Source: JAKORR01 sp964608495 (GTDB taxonomy: Bacteria; Armatimonadota; Zipacnadia; Zipacnadales; FEN-943). Taken from it: 10,430 bases of DNA. Position numbers and translations under genes: made by a program. The stretch is from NCBI GenBank assembly GCA_964608495.1, contig CAZSOQ010000189.1, positions 1 through 10,430 of the forward strand, read 5' to 3'. Shown here in pieces: positions 1 to 7,347 of the stretch. The notes under the pieces were generated by a model. The model was not told the DNA's origin and ran no database searches. It worked only from the letters and a program-made list of their open reading frames with translations. Position 1 is the stretch's first letter. Every line of letters starts with the position of its first letter.

Positions 1-2
1 CC

Positions 3-845
3 GTTATCCCTCCCCTGTCGCTCGTAGGCCCCTGCATCACCATCCGCAAGTTCTCCACCACGCCCCTTACCCCCCAGCGGCTCGTCGAGCTGGGCTCCAT
101 GACCGACGAGATGTGCCTGTTCGTGCAGGCCGCGGTGCAGGCGCGTCTGAATGTCCTGGTGTCTGGTGGAACGGGCAGCGGCAAGGCGACCACCCTCAAC
201 GCCCTATCGAGCTTCATCCCGGCCCACGAGCGGATCCTGACCATCGAGGATGCCGCCGAGCTCAAGCTCCAGCAGGGCCACGTGATCACCCTCGAGAGCC
301 GGCCCCAGAACATCGAGGGCAAGGGCGAGATCAGCATCCGCATGCTCGTCCGCAACGCCCTGCGTATGAGGCCGGACCGCATCGTCGTCGGCGAGGTGCG
401 CGGGGCCGAGGCCCTCGACATGCTTCAGGCCATGAACACGGGTCACGATGGGTCCATGAGCACTCTGCACTCGAACGGCCCGCGCGACACCCTCTCCCGG
501 CTCGAGACCATGGTCCTGATGGCCGGCACCGAGTTGCCGTCGCGCGCCATCCGCGAGCAGATCTCCTCCGCGCTACACCTTATCGTCCACCAGTCCCGCA
601 TGCGCGATGGTACGCGCAAGATCACGCACATCACGGAGGTCCAGCGGATGGAATCCGATCAGGTCGTGCTTCAGGACCTGTTCGTGTTCCACCAGCACGG
701 TGTGGACAGCGAAGGCCGGGTCGTGGGGGAGCATGTCACGACCGGCACGCGCCCGCTCTTCATGGAGCTGTTCGAGGCCGAGGGAGTGGCCCTGCCGGAA
801 GACATCTTCGCGCCCCCGGGCGCCAGTAGGAGGTGGATGAGGTGA
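3..845 (+). CDS. tadA: TadA/CpaF-family pilus secretion ATPase, 5'-truncated
   Basis: This is the C-terminal 280 residues of a type II/IV secretion ATPase of the TadA/CpaF branch, the cytoplasmic hexameric motor of Tad/Flp pili. The frame is open from base 3, and the residues before the first ATG (position 99) already match the family (IPPLSL, ITIRKF, LVELGS), so that ATG is internal and the gene begins outside the window. CpaF proteins usually have about 400-480 residues, so roughly 150-200 are missing. Visible motifs are Walker A GGTGSGKA (fragment residues 56-62), the Asp box (ILTIEDAAEL), Walker B around VVGEVRG (Glu at about 131) and the His box STLHSN (His at about 156). The oddity is the Walker A residue after Lys: it is Ala (codon GCG at 186-188), not Thr/Ser. 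The stop overlaps the tadB start. Family assignment is very secure; full activity is less so. Confidence 0.95.
   Translation, partial: VIPPLSLVGPCITIRKFSTTPLTPQRLVELGSMTDEMCLFVQAAVQARLNVLVSGGTGSGKATTLNALSSFIPAHERILTIEDAAELKLQQGHVITLESRPQNIEGKGEISIRMLVRNALRMRPDRIVVGEVRGAEALDMLQAMNTGHDGSMSTLHSNGPRDTLSRLETMVLMAGTELPSRAIREQISSALHLIVHQSRMRDGTRKITHITEVQRMESDQVVLQDLFVFHQHGVDSEGRVVGEHVTTGTRPLFMELFEAEGVALPEDIFAPPGASRRWMR
828..833 (+). promoter_or_regulatory. Ribosome binding site of tadB
   Basis: A perfect AGGAGG lies inside the last codons of tadA, 8 nt before the GTG at 842. This spacing favours the GTG at 842 as the start. An in-frame GTG at 833 would overlap the Shine-Dalgarno itself. Confidence 0.75.
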
Positions 846-1810
846 CGCAAGTGGTGACGGCCGCCCTGATGGCCTTGCTGGCCGGCGCCCTTGTCTTCGG
901 CGTGGTCAGCCTGCTCAGGTCACGCTCAGCCGACGATCCGATGGAGCGGGTGACCAGACTGCGCGGCGCCGGCGCCACTTCGCCCACGTCACGCCCGAGC
1001 GCCGCATCCTACAGGCCGAGTGCCGACCGCGCGCCCCTGCTAAGCTCCGTGCTGCGGGCCACCTCGCTGTGGGAGGAGCTTCAGATGGAGCTGCTCCGCG
1101 CGGGTGTGCTGCTACGTCCCTCGGAGTTGGTGGCCGTCGTGGCCCTGGCCGCGCTGGTTGGCGCCGCCGTCGGTCTGCTGGTGCTCAGGCAGGTCGCGGG
1201 TGGCATCCTCCTCGGCCTCGGTTTCGCGGCCCTCCCGTGGGTCCTCGTCAAGATCCGCCAGGCCAAGCGCACCCGAGACCTGGCCAACCAGTTGCCCGAC
1301 GCCATTGACATGCTCTCCAGCGCCCTCCGCACCGGCTTCTCCTTCCTCCGCGGCGTCCAGACCGTGGCGGGCCAGATGCAGCCGCCCATCTCCGATGAGT
1401 TCCGCCGCCTGTCCGCCGAGGTCCAGATGGGGATGGGCACCGCCGAGGCCCTCGACAGCCTCGTGGACCGCACCCGGTGCTACGACCTCGAGCTGGTCGT
1501 GGCGGCCGTCCAGATCCAGCTCGAGGTGGGAGGCAACCTGTCCGAGGTGCTCGACAATATCGCGGACACTATCCGCGAGCGCATCCGGCTGCAGGGCGAG
1601 ATCAACGCCGCCACCGCCGAAGTCCGTCTGTCCGCCAGCGTCCTCTTCGCCATGCCCATCTTTATTGCCCTCGCTGTGAACTTCCTCAATCCCGGCTACC
1701 TCAAGCCCCTCTTCACCACGCCCGCGGGCCTGATGATGACGCTGGTCGCTGGCATCCTCATGAGCCTTGGGGCTCTGATAATCCGCAAGATGGTGGATGT
1801 AGACATCTAG
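842..1810 (+). CDS. tadB: TadB, inner-membrane platform protein of the Tad pilus
   Basis: This is a 322-residue type II secretion F-domain protein, the usual TadB length. TadB and TadC are thought to form the inner-membrane platform on which the TadA ATPase drives pilin assembly. There is an N-terminal membrane segment (about residues 4-25), a cytoplasmic linker rich in Ser/Arg/Pro, a hydrophobic pair (about 95-137), then the T2SSF domain (about 154-278) with the typical LPDAIDMLSSALRTG start and GGNLSEVLDNIADTIRER signature, and two C-terminal membrane segments (about 264-283 and 297-315). The GTG start at 842 overlaps the tadA stop (GTGA) and has AGGAGG 8 nt upstream; a GTG at 833 would add three residues but has no free ribosome binding site. 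Overlap with tadA indicates translational coupling. TadB rather than TadC is inferred from order and signature. Confidence 0.93.
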   Translation: MTQVVTAALMALLAGALVFGVVSLLRSRSADDPMERVTRLRGAGATSPTSRPSAASYRPSADRAPLLSSVLRATSLWEELQMELLRAGVLLRPSELVAVVALAALVGAAVGLLVLRQVAGGILLGLGFAALPWVLVKIRQAKRTRDLANQLPDAIDMLSSALRTGFSFLRGVQTVAGQMQPPISDEFRRLSAEVQMGMGTAEALDSLVDRTRCYDLELVVAAVQIQLEVGGNLSEVLDNIADTIRERIRLQGEINAATAEVRLSASVLFAMPIFIALAVNFLNPGYLKPLFTTPAGLMMTLVAGILMSLGALIIRKMVDVDI

Positions 1811-1825
1811 TAGAGGGGACTCAAA

Positions 1826-2758
1826 GTGCTGCTCATAATCCTAGTTCTCATAGCGGCGTGTGTCATTACCCTCCTGGTCGGGGTGCTCGGCCGGTCGCAG
1901 GGAGTCCTGACCCACGAGCGCCTGATCCAGGTCACCCGGCGCCGAGAGCGCATCGGCGGCGCCGTGCTCCAGGAGCTCTCTATCCCCCTCCACAGGCGCC
2001 TGCTGGCGCCCTGGGTGGCCAACGTAGCTAAGGCTATTGGCACTTCCACACCCGGTGGAGCCGTCAACCAGGTCCGTTCCCGCCTCGACCAGGCCGGGTA
2101 CCCGGGCGGGCTCACCAGCGAGACCTTCATGGCTCTCCGTGGCCTCGCCCTCATCGTCTCTGCTGTCATCGGAGCCTGGATCAACCTGTCCTGGCACTCC
2201 GCCGAGCCACTCATGCGCCTGACCGTCACTCTGGCTTTCGTCGGGTTCGGCGCATTTTCTCCTCAATACGCCCTTGACGTTTACATCAGAAGGCGTCAGA
2301 CTCAGATACGCAAGAGCTTGCCGGACATAATGGACCTGATGGTGGTTAGCACCGAAGCAGGCATCGGTCTCGACAGCGCACTCCAGGAAGTAGTAAAGCG
2401 CCGGTCCGGTCCGCTGGTATACGAGTTCGAGCGGCTCTTGTCCGAGCTTCGGCTCGGCAAGCCCCGGGCGCAGGCCTGGCAGGACCTGGCTGAGCGCACG
2501 GGCGTGGATGAGGTGCGACTGCTCGTGACGTCCCTGCTTCAGGCCGACGAGCTCGGTGTCAGCATCGGCAAGACGCTGCGTACACAAGCCAACGCGCTGC
2601 GCACGCGGCGCAGCTCGAGGGTCCGGGTCGTGGCCGCCACGATGTCGGTGAAGATGTTGTTTCCCATGATTTTCTTCATCTTCCCCGCCCTCCTTGTCGT
2701 GGTGCTCGGGCCCGCAGTCGTGTCCATCTCCACAGGCTTTCGCGGTGTGGGCTGGTAG
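1826..2758 (+). CDS. tadC: TadC, second inner-membrane platform protein of the Tad pilus
   Basis: This is a 310-residue T2SSF-domain protein and the usual partner of TadB. It has an N-terminal membrane segment (about residues 3-21), two central ones (about 104-121 and 130-147), the T2SSF domain (about 166-291) with LPDIMDLMVVSTEAGIGLD and LLQADELGVSIGKTLR, which are typical TadC features, and a C-terminal hydrophobic end (PMIFFIFPALLVVVLGPA). The GTG start at 1826 has a GAGGGGA-type ribosome binding site just upstream and lies 15 nt after the tadB stop, so the two are surely co-transcribed. The first codons are a little less GC-rich than the surroundings, but nothing suggests foreign origin. 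The pilin, prepilin peptidase and TadZ/TadG genes are not in the window and may lie upstream or elsewhere. Confidence 0.93.
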   Translation: MLLIILVLIAACVITLLVGVLGRSQGVLTHERLIQVTRRRERIGGAVLQELSIPLHRRLLAPWVANVAKAIGTSTPGGAVNQVRSRLDQAGYPGGLTSETFMALRGLALIVSAVIGAWINLSWHSAEPLMRLTVTLAFVGFGAFSPQYALDVYIRRRQTQIRKSLPDIMDLMVVSTEAGIGLDSALQEVVKRRSGPLVYEFERLLSELRLGKPRAQAWQDLAERTGVDEVRLLVTSLLQADELGVSIGKTLRTQANALRTRRSSRVRVVAATMSVKMLFPMIFFIFPALLVVVLGPAVVSISTGFRGVGW

Positions 2759-2786
2759 GTCTCGGCAGGCCGAAGGGTGACGCTTG

Positions 2787-5700
2787 ATGCGGTCCCGACC
2801 AAGCAACGAGACCGTACTGCATGCACTTATCATTGCTCGCGACCAGGGCAACACAGCGCAGCGGCTGGCCCGGGCTCTTCAGAGAACGGGCCAGGGCGAC
2901 GCCCAGGTCGCCCACAATACTGAAGAAGCTCTGAATCTGCTCAGCGCCCAGCGCTGGGACGCTGTCCTGTGGGACGTCTCGGGCCCTATCCTTCCGGGTA
3001 TGCCCGGCCTGCGGGAGATCCTGGCGCGACAGCCCGGCGCGGCCGTCCTCGTCCTCACCGGCCTCGACGAGCTGCCTATGGCTGTTCGCGCTCTTGAGGC
3101 GGGCGCTTCCTCCTACTTGCTCCTGGGCCCCCACAGCGAGATCGCCCTCGAGCCTCTCCTGGCCGCCGCTCTCGACACCGTCTCCCTTCGCGGCCATCTC
3201 GCCCGAGCCGAAGACCGAGGCGCTGTTCTCTCCTCGCGCCTTCGCCTCGTCGGCGAGCTAACGCAGGACGCTTTCTTCGTTGTCAGCCCTGCGGGGGGGG
3301 TGCTCTGGGCCAACTCTTCCGCCGAGAGCCTCGTCGGCCGTCCGGCCTCCGAGATCCTCGGCGCCAAGGCCGCCGGTCTCTTCCGGCCCAGCAACCTCAT
3401 AGAGCGCGTCCTCGCCGTCCTGTCCGGCCAAGCTCATCCCGCCGAGCTGGTCGAGCAGGGCGGCGCGGTGCTCTCCTCCGGTGACGCGTCCAGCATCGTC
3501 GGTCTTGAGGCCTTTCTGAGGCAGACGTCGGGCTCCTTCCTCCTCGTCAACCTCTCCGCCGGCTCCCTGAGCGACAAGCAGGGCCGCCTCGCCGAGGTCG
3601 TCGTTGTCGCCTCACCCATAAGCCAGGAACACTTCCTCTCCCAGGAGCTGGCCGCCAGCAACCGTCGCCTCGACGGCCTGCTGGGCCTGGTCGCCGACGC
3701 CATTGCCTTCCTGGACGACAAGGGCACGATCGCCAAGCTCAACCGCCGCTTCGCCGATCTAGTCGGCGCTGCCGACGAGGCAGAATGCATCGGCCGGCCG
3801 GCCGGTGAGCTGCTAGGCGAGCCCCAGGCCGTGAGCTCCCTGCTGTCCGACGCCCTCGACCGGACCACGGAGGTCACAGCCTCCCTCCAGGTCCACCGTG
3901 CGGACGGCGCGCGGGTTCCCGTGGCTCTGCGGGCGGCCGCCGTGCGTGACAGGAACGGCGACCCTCTCGGCGCCCTGCTGGTCCTCGAGGCCGAGGCACC
4001 CGAAGGGGCCCAGCACCAAGAGCTGCGCCATCCCACCGAGGCGCGCCTGCTCCTGCGCTCGGTTGAGGCCGCCCAGGAGGCGAAGGACTGGCCCGACTCC
4101 CGCCCGGTCCTCGACATGGTGCTCGACATGGCCTGCAGCGCCCTTCCCTCCGACGCCGCCGCGCTTCTGGTCACCAGCGGCGACGCCGGCGACCTGCTGA
4201 TGGCCCACCGGGGCCTATCCCTGGAGCTGGTCACGGAGCTCGCCCAGCTCGCCGCGCGCAAGCTGCCCGCCACGCCGGGAGTGGCGCCACCCAAGCCCAC
4301 CCTCGTCCCGAGCCTGGAGGCCTATATGGCCGAGGCCGAGGACAAGCACCTGGCGGGGCTGCTCCTCGCCGAGGGCCTCAATAGCTGCGCCTTCGTCCCC
4401 CTGGCCGCAGGGGACCATCCCCTGGGCCTTCTCTTCCTGGGCGCGGCCCGCGCCGGCTCCTTCGGCCAGTCCCGGCCGGACGACCTGGCGGTCGTGGCCG
4501 CCGAGGCGGCTGCCATCGCTGCCGCGCTCGTATCCCAGATCAGACTCAGGCAGGAGCAGGCCGCCTTCTCCGAGGTGGCCCGGCTCGCCCTGGACCTTGC
4601 CCGTGCCTCCGACGTCACCGAGATCGTCACCGCCGCCGTCACCACCGCCGTCCGCGGCCTCAAGGCCCAGTGGGCCGCCGCGCACGTCCTGGATGCCCGC
4701 CGCGAGGAGCTCGAGTTCGCCCTTCGCGCCGACGCCGGTGGCGAGGTCACCGCGCGGGCCACCATGCCCGCCACCGCCCACGACGCCGCGTGGCAGGCCA
4801 TCGAGCACGGCCGCACGGTCGTCCGCGGCGACGAGTCCGAGGGCGCCAGGACCACTCTCGCCGCCGCCCCCCTTCGGGCCGACACCGAAGTGATGGGCGC
4901 CCTCATCGTGGCCTGGCAGGGCCAGCGCCGCCTCTCCGACGACGAGACCAAGCTCCTCGAGCTTATCGCCCGCAAGACCGGCATAGCCGTTCTGCACACC
5001 CGCGTCTTCGAGGAGGAGACCTCGCGCATTTCCCAGATCCGCGCCGCCGCCACCGAGGCCCTCGAGCTCGAGGCCAGGGCCCGAAGCCTCCTTCAGGCCG
5101 CCGCCGCCGTCGAGGAGCTCACCGAGCTTGACGACATCCTTGCCTCTCTGGCCGAGGCCGGCCTGAGGATCATCGGCCTCGAGCAGATCTCCATCTACCT
5201 CGCCGACTACGAGAAGGGGCAGCTCACCGGCGCCGTGCTCGCCAGCGAGCCAGACGCCGTGCGCCCTCTGATGGAGAAGTGGCCTCTGCAGAAGGGGGAC
5301 TCCGTCTACGCCGACGCCGCGCTGTCCGACAACCCCTACCTGGTCGCGGCGGTCGAGTCAGCCTCGGGCCAGTACGAAGCAGCCCTCATCCCCCTGCGCA
5401 CCCAGGCCGCCCTCGTGGGTCTGCTCGTGGGAGCCAATCCCTCAACGGGCCGCCAGCTCTCGCCCCAGGACCTGCGCCTGCTGCGCGCCCTCGGTGGCCT
5501 GGCCAGCGTGGCGATAGACCGTGCCCGCGTGGACCAGATGCGCGACATGATGGCCCGTTCCGTCTCGCACGAGCTGCGCGCTCCCCTGGCCTCGACCAGG
5601 GCCTATGTCGAGGTCGTGCTCGACGAGGGCGTCGGCCCCATCAACCAAGAGCAGCGCGTCTTCCTCCAGCGGGCCGCCAACGCCTGCGACTACCTGCAGC

Positions 5701-6308
5701 GCCTGGTCGAGGACCTGCTGGACCTGTCGCGCTTGCGCGCCGGCGAGATCTCGCTGCAGCCCACCATCACTGACGTCCGCGAGCTCATCGAGCAGATCAT
5801 AGACAGCCTGCGGGTCCGCGTGGACGAGAACAACGTCGAGATAGACGTCCAGGTGGCGCCCGAGGTGGCCGAGCTGATGGTGGACCGCACGCGCCTGGCC
5901 CAGGTGCTCACCAACCTGATAGATAACGCCGTCAAGTTCAACTACCACGGCGGACGGGTCACCGTGGTCGCCACCCTCGAGGGCCGCGAGGTGACCGTGG
6001 CCGTCACCGACACTGGCCCGGGGATTCCCGAGGGTGAGTGTGAGGCCATCTTCGACGAGTTCTACCGCGGGAAGAACGAGATGACCCAGACGCGCTCGGG
6101 GGCCGGCCTCGGTCTGGCCATCGCCCGACGCGTCACTACCTTCCTCGGAGGCACGCTCACAGTAGAGAGCGAGGTGGGCCACGGCAGTACCTTCTTCCTC
6201 CGCTTTCCCTATCACCCCCCCGACACCGGCGAGACGCCGGAGGGACACACAGAGGTGACGGAATTTGGCCCTGGAGAACGGCTTGAGAGTTCTGATCGTA
6301 GACGATGA
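2787..6308 (+). CDS. Large cytoplasmic sensor histidine kinase (degenerate receiver, 2 PAS, 3 GAF, HisKA, HATPase_c)
   Basis: This 1173-residue kinase has no predicted membrane segment or signal peptide. Domains, with approximate residues: receiver-like fold 11-130; PAS 152-280; PAS 290-402; GAF-like 436-585; GAF-like 594-740; GAF-like 765-912; HisKA 915-985 with phospho-acceptor His928 in SVSHELRAPLA; HATPase_c 1030-1142 with N box NLIDNAVKF (Asn1043, Asn1047), G1 DTGPGIP (Asp1075), F box FDEFYRG and G2 GAGLGLAI. All catalytic motifs are intact. The receiver-like part keeps Asp63 and Thr91 but has Gly114 where the conserved Lys before Pro should be, so it may not work as a normal receiver. 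The ATG at 2787 is preferred because AGGGTGA lies 6 nt upstream; a TTG directly before it is possible. The gene starts 28 nt after tadC and overlaps its response regulator. The ligand of the PAS/GAF modules cannot be read from the sequence. Confidence 0.93.
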   Translation: MRSRPSNETVLHALIIARDQGNTAQRLARALQRTGQGDAQVAHNTEEALNLLSAQRWDAVLWDVSGPILPGMPGLREILARQPGAAVLVLTGLDELPMAVRALEAGASSYLLLGPHSEIALEPLLAAALDTVSLRGHLARAEDRGAVLSSRLRLVGELTQDAFFVVSPAGGVLWANSSAESLVGRPASEILGAKAAGLFRPSNLIERVLAVLSGQAHPAELVEQGGAVLSSGDASSIVGLEAFLRQTSGSFLLVNLSAGSLSDKQGRLAEVVVVASPISQEHFLSQELAASNRRLDGLLGLVADAIAFLDDKGTIAKLNRRFADLVGAADEAECIGRPAGELLGEPQAVSSLLSDALDRTTEVTASLQVHRADGARVPVALRAAAVRDRNGDPLGALLVLEAEAPEGAQHQELRHPTEARLLLRSVEAAQEAKDWPDSRPVLDMVLDMACSALPSDAAALLVTSGDAGDLLMAHRGLSLELVTELAQLAARKLPATPGVAPPKPTLVPSLEAYMAEAEDKHLAGLLLAEGLNSCAFVPLAAGDHPLGLLFLGAARAGSFGQSRPDDLAVVAAEAAAIAAALVSQIRLRQEQAAFSEVARLALDLARASDVTEIVTAAVTTAVRGLKAQWAAAHVLDARREELEFALRADAGGEVTARATMPATAHDAAWQAIEHGRTVVRGDESEGARTTLAAAPLRADTEVMGALIVAWQGQRRLSDDETKLLELIARKTGIAVLHTRVFEEETSRISQIRAAATEALELEARARSLLQAAAAVEELTELDDILASLAEAGLRIIGLEQISIYLADYEKGQLTGAVLASEPDAVRPLMEKWPLQKGDSVYADAALSDNPYLVAAVESASGQYEAALIPLRTQAALVGLLVGANPSTGRQLSPQDLRLLRALGGLASVAIDRARVDQMRDMMARSVSHELRAPLASTRAYVEVVLDEGVGPINQEQRVFLQRAANACDYLQRLVEDLLDLSRLRAGEISLQPTITDVRELIEQIIDSLRVRVDENNVEIDVQVAPEVAELMVDRTRLAQVLTNLIDNAVKFNYHGGRVTVVATLEGREVTVAVTDTGPGIPEGECEAIFDEFYRGKNEMTQTRSGAGLGLAIARRVTTFLGGTLTVESEVGHGSTFFLRFPYHPPDTGETPEGHTEVTEFGPGERLESSDRRR

Positions 6309-6957
6309 CCGGGACCTGGCCGCCGCTGTCTCGCGCGCCCTGGAGAACGCCGGCTTCAAAACCGTCCTGGCCTCTACCGCCAGCGACGCGCTGCGCATGG
6401 CGGCGACCGAGGAGCCGGACCTGATCATCCTCGATCTCACGCTGCCTGACATGGACGGCATCGAGGTCTGTCGCGAGGTGCACCGCGACGACGTCAGCAT
6501 CCCCGTCATCATGCTCACAGCCCGCACGGACGAGACGGAGCGCATCGTCGGGCTCGAGGTGGGCGCCGACGACTACGTCACCAAGCCCTTCAGCGTCAAG
6601 GAACTGATAGCCCGCGTGAAGGCCGTGCTCCGGCGCGTTCGCGGCCAGGCTTCCCAGTCCCGCTCCGTCATCCGCGCCGGCGACATCGAGCTCGACCTCG
6701 CCGGCCACGTCGTCCACGTCGCCGGGCAGCCCATCGAGCTCACCCGCACCGAGTTCCTTATCCTGCAGACGCTCATGCAGAACCTGGGAGCGGTCGTCAC
6801 TCGCGAGAGCCTTGCGGAGGCCGTCTGGGGCACCGACCTCCCCGACCCGCACCTCCTCGAGGTGCACGTCTCCAACCTGCGCCGCAAGATCGAGAAGGAG
6901 CCCCGGCGACCGGAGCACCTTCTCACCGTTCGCGCCGTGGGCTACAAGATGGTCTGA
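6265..6957 (+). CDS. OmpR/PhoB-family response regulator
   Basis: This 230-residue two-domain transcription regulator has a receiver (about residues 7-122) and a winged-helix DNA-binding Trans_reg_C domain (about 135-230). The receiver has the acidic cluster Asp13-Asp15, phospho-acceptor Asp57 in LIILDLTLPDMDG, Thr85 and Lys107 (YVTKPF), so it should be fully phosphorylatable. The DNA-binding half has LTRTEFLILQTL, the recognition-helix region LEVHVSNLRRKI and the C-terminal hairpin VRAVGYKMV. The start is a TTG at 6265 with GAGGTGA 6 nt upstream, 44 nt inside the kinase gene. A second TTG at 6283 would remove six residues but has a weaker site. Overlap makes the upstream kinase the near-certain partner. 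Target promoters are unknown; the Tad genes are plausible because of position. Confidence 0.95.
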   Translation: MALENGLRVLIVDDDRDLAAAVSRALENAGFKTVLASTASDALRMAATEEPDLIILDLTLPDMDGIEVCREVHRDDVSIPVIMLTARTDETERIVGLEVGADDYVTKPFSVKELIARVKAVLRRVRGQASQSRSVIRAGDIELDLAGHVVHVAGQPIELTRTEFLILQTLMQNLGAVVTRESLAEAVWGTDLPDPHLLEVHVSNLRRKIEKEPRRPEHLLTVRAVGYKMV

Positions 6958-7236
6958 GCTTGCCCGGCCTGTCTGCCCCCGGCGAGGCCCGAGGCGGGTC
7001 CCTCCGTCGCTGGGCTTGTCCTCCGGTCGCCCTGTCCCGGCGTTCCCCTCTGCCACGAGCGCACCAAGAGGACTCGGGGGTCGAGTCCCACTCTCCCGCC
7101 CTGCGTGCCATGCGCCCGGCCTGCCTCCCCACCGCGACAGCCCGTTGGAGCAAGCACGACCACGGTCCATTACGTGCGGCTTCGCTTCGGCAAGGCCATG
7201 CAGAGTCCAAGTCGGCCTCCGTCAAGCCTGCGCCGG
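6958..7236 (+). other. Non-coding stretch between the two operons
   Basis: This stretch between the response regulator and the cdaA promoter shows no convincing gene. Open frames cross it on both strands but lack family resemblance and ribosome binding sites and look like products of high GC. It contains one perfect 7-bp hairpin (7070-7088). I saw no T-tract terminator, tRNA cloverleaf or recognisable riboswitch core. Confidence 0.6.
7070..7088 (+). repeat. Perfect inverted repeat, 7-bp stem and 5-nt loop
   Basis: GGACTCG (7070-7076) pairs exactly with CGAGTCC (7082-7088) around the loop GGGGT. It lies 113 nt after the response regulator stop. No T-run follows, so it is not a standard intrinsic terminator. 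It could be an RNA-stabilising hairpin, a protein-binding site, or chance in GC-rich DNA. Confidence 0.4.
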
Positions 7237-7266
7237 TTGACCTTAGGCCCCCTGTCGTGCTATATT
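7237..7266 (+). promoter_or_regulatory. Predicted sigma-70-type promoter of the cdaA operon
   Basis: TTGACC (7237-7242) and TATATT (7261-7266) are separated by 18 nt. These are good matches to -35 and -10 elements and stand out as an AT-rich island in a GC-rich region. Transcription would begin near 7273, leaving a leader of about 75 nt before the cdaA GTG at 7348. No other stretch of the gap gives as good a pair. Confidence 0.6.
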
Positions 7267-7286
7267 TCACGCACCCCGTGACGGGG
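7267..7286 (+). promoter_or_regulatory. Overlapping inverted repeats at the predicted transcription start of cdaA
   Basis: TCACG (7267-7271) and CGTGA (7277-7281) form a 5-5-5 inverted repeat directly after the -10 element, where an operator would sit. Overlapping it, CCCCG (7274-7278) and CGGGG (7282-7286) can form a small hairpin with a TGA loop, which would lie at the 5' end of the transcript. The two pairings exclude each other. Either could be chance in DNA of this composition. Confidence 0.3.
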
Positions 7287-7318
7287 CGCTGCGGCGGGGC
7301 GCGAGCTAGCCAAGCTCT

Positions 7319-7331
7319 GGCCCTGAGGGCC
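7319..7331 (+). repeat. Small leader hairpin 16 nt before the cdaA start
   Basis: GGCCC (7319-7323) pairs with GGGCC (7327-7331) around a TGA loop, 16 nt before the GTG start of cdaA. The start lacks a clear Shine-Dalgarno, so a hairpin here could affect ribosome entry. This is an inference from position only. Confidence 0.3.
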
Positions 7332-7347
7332 TTCGTCTACCAAGCCC

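Noticed and set aside
1841..2854. 337-codon open frame on the - strand opposite tadC
   Set aside because: It is the mirror of a clear TadC gene, has a composition typical of shadow frames (rich in His, Asp, Gly, Arg), and no ribosome binding site supports it.
6268..6349. 13-nt direct repeat GCCCTGGAGAACG at 6268-6280 and 6337-6349 in the regulator gene
   Set aside because: Both copies code for Ala-Leu-Glu-Asn in the same frame; the second lies in the conserved first helix of the receiver. Two copies of this length in one biased gene are probably chance.
5442..6545. Long open frame of 367 codons on the - strand opposite the kinase and regulator genes
   Set aside because: It lies antisense to two genes with complete catalytic motifs, and its translation shows no family resemblance. 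GC-rich coding DNA commonly leaves the antisense frame open.
7071..7090. Sequence resembling the T-arm of a tRNA (GGTCGAGTCC)
   Set aside because: The stem around a seven-base loop does not pair, and no acceptor, D or anticodon arms could be found around it.
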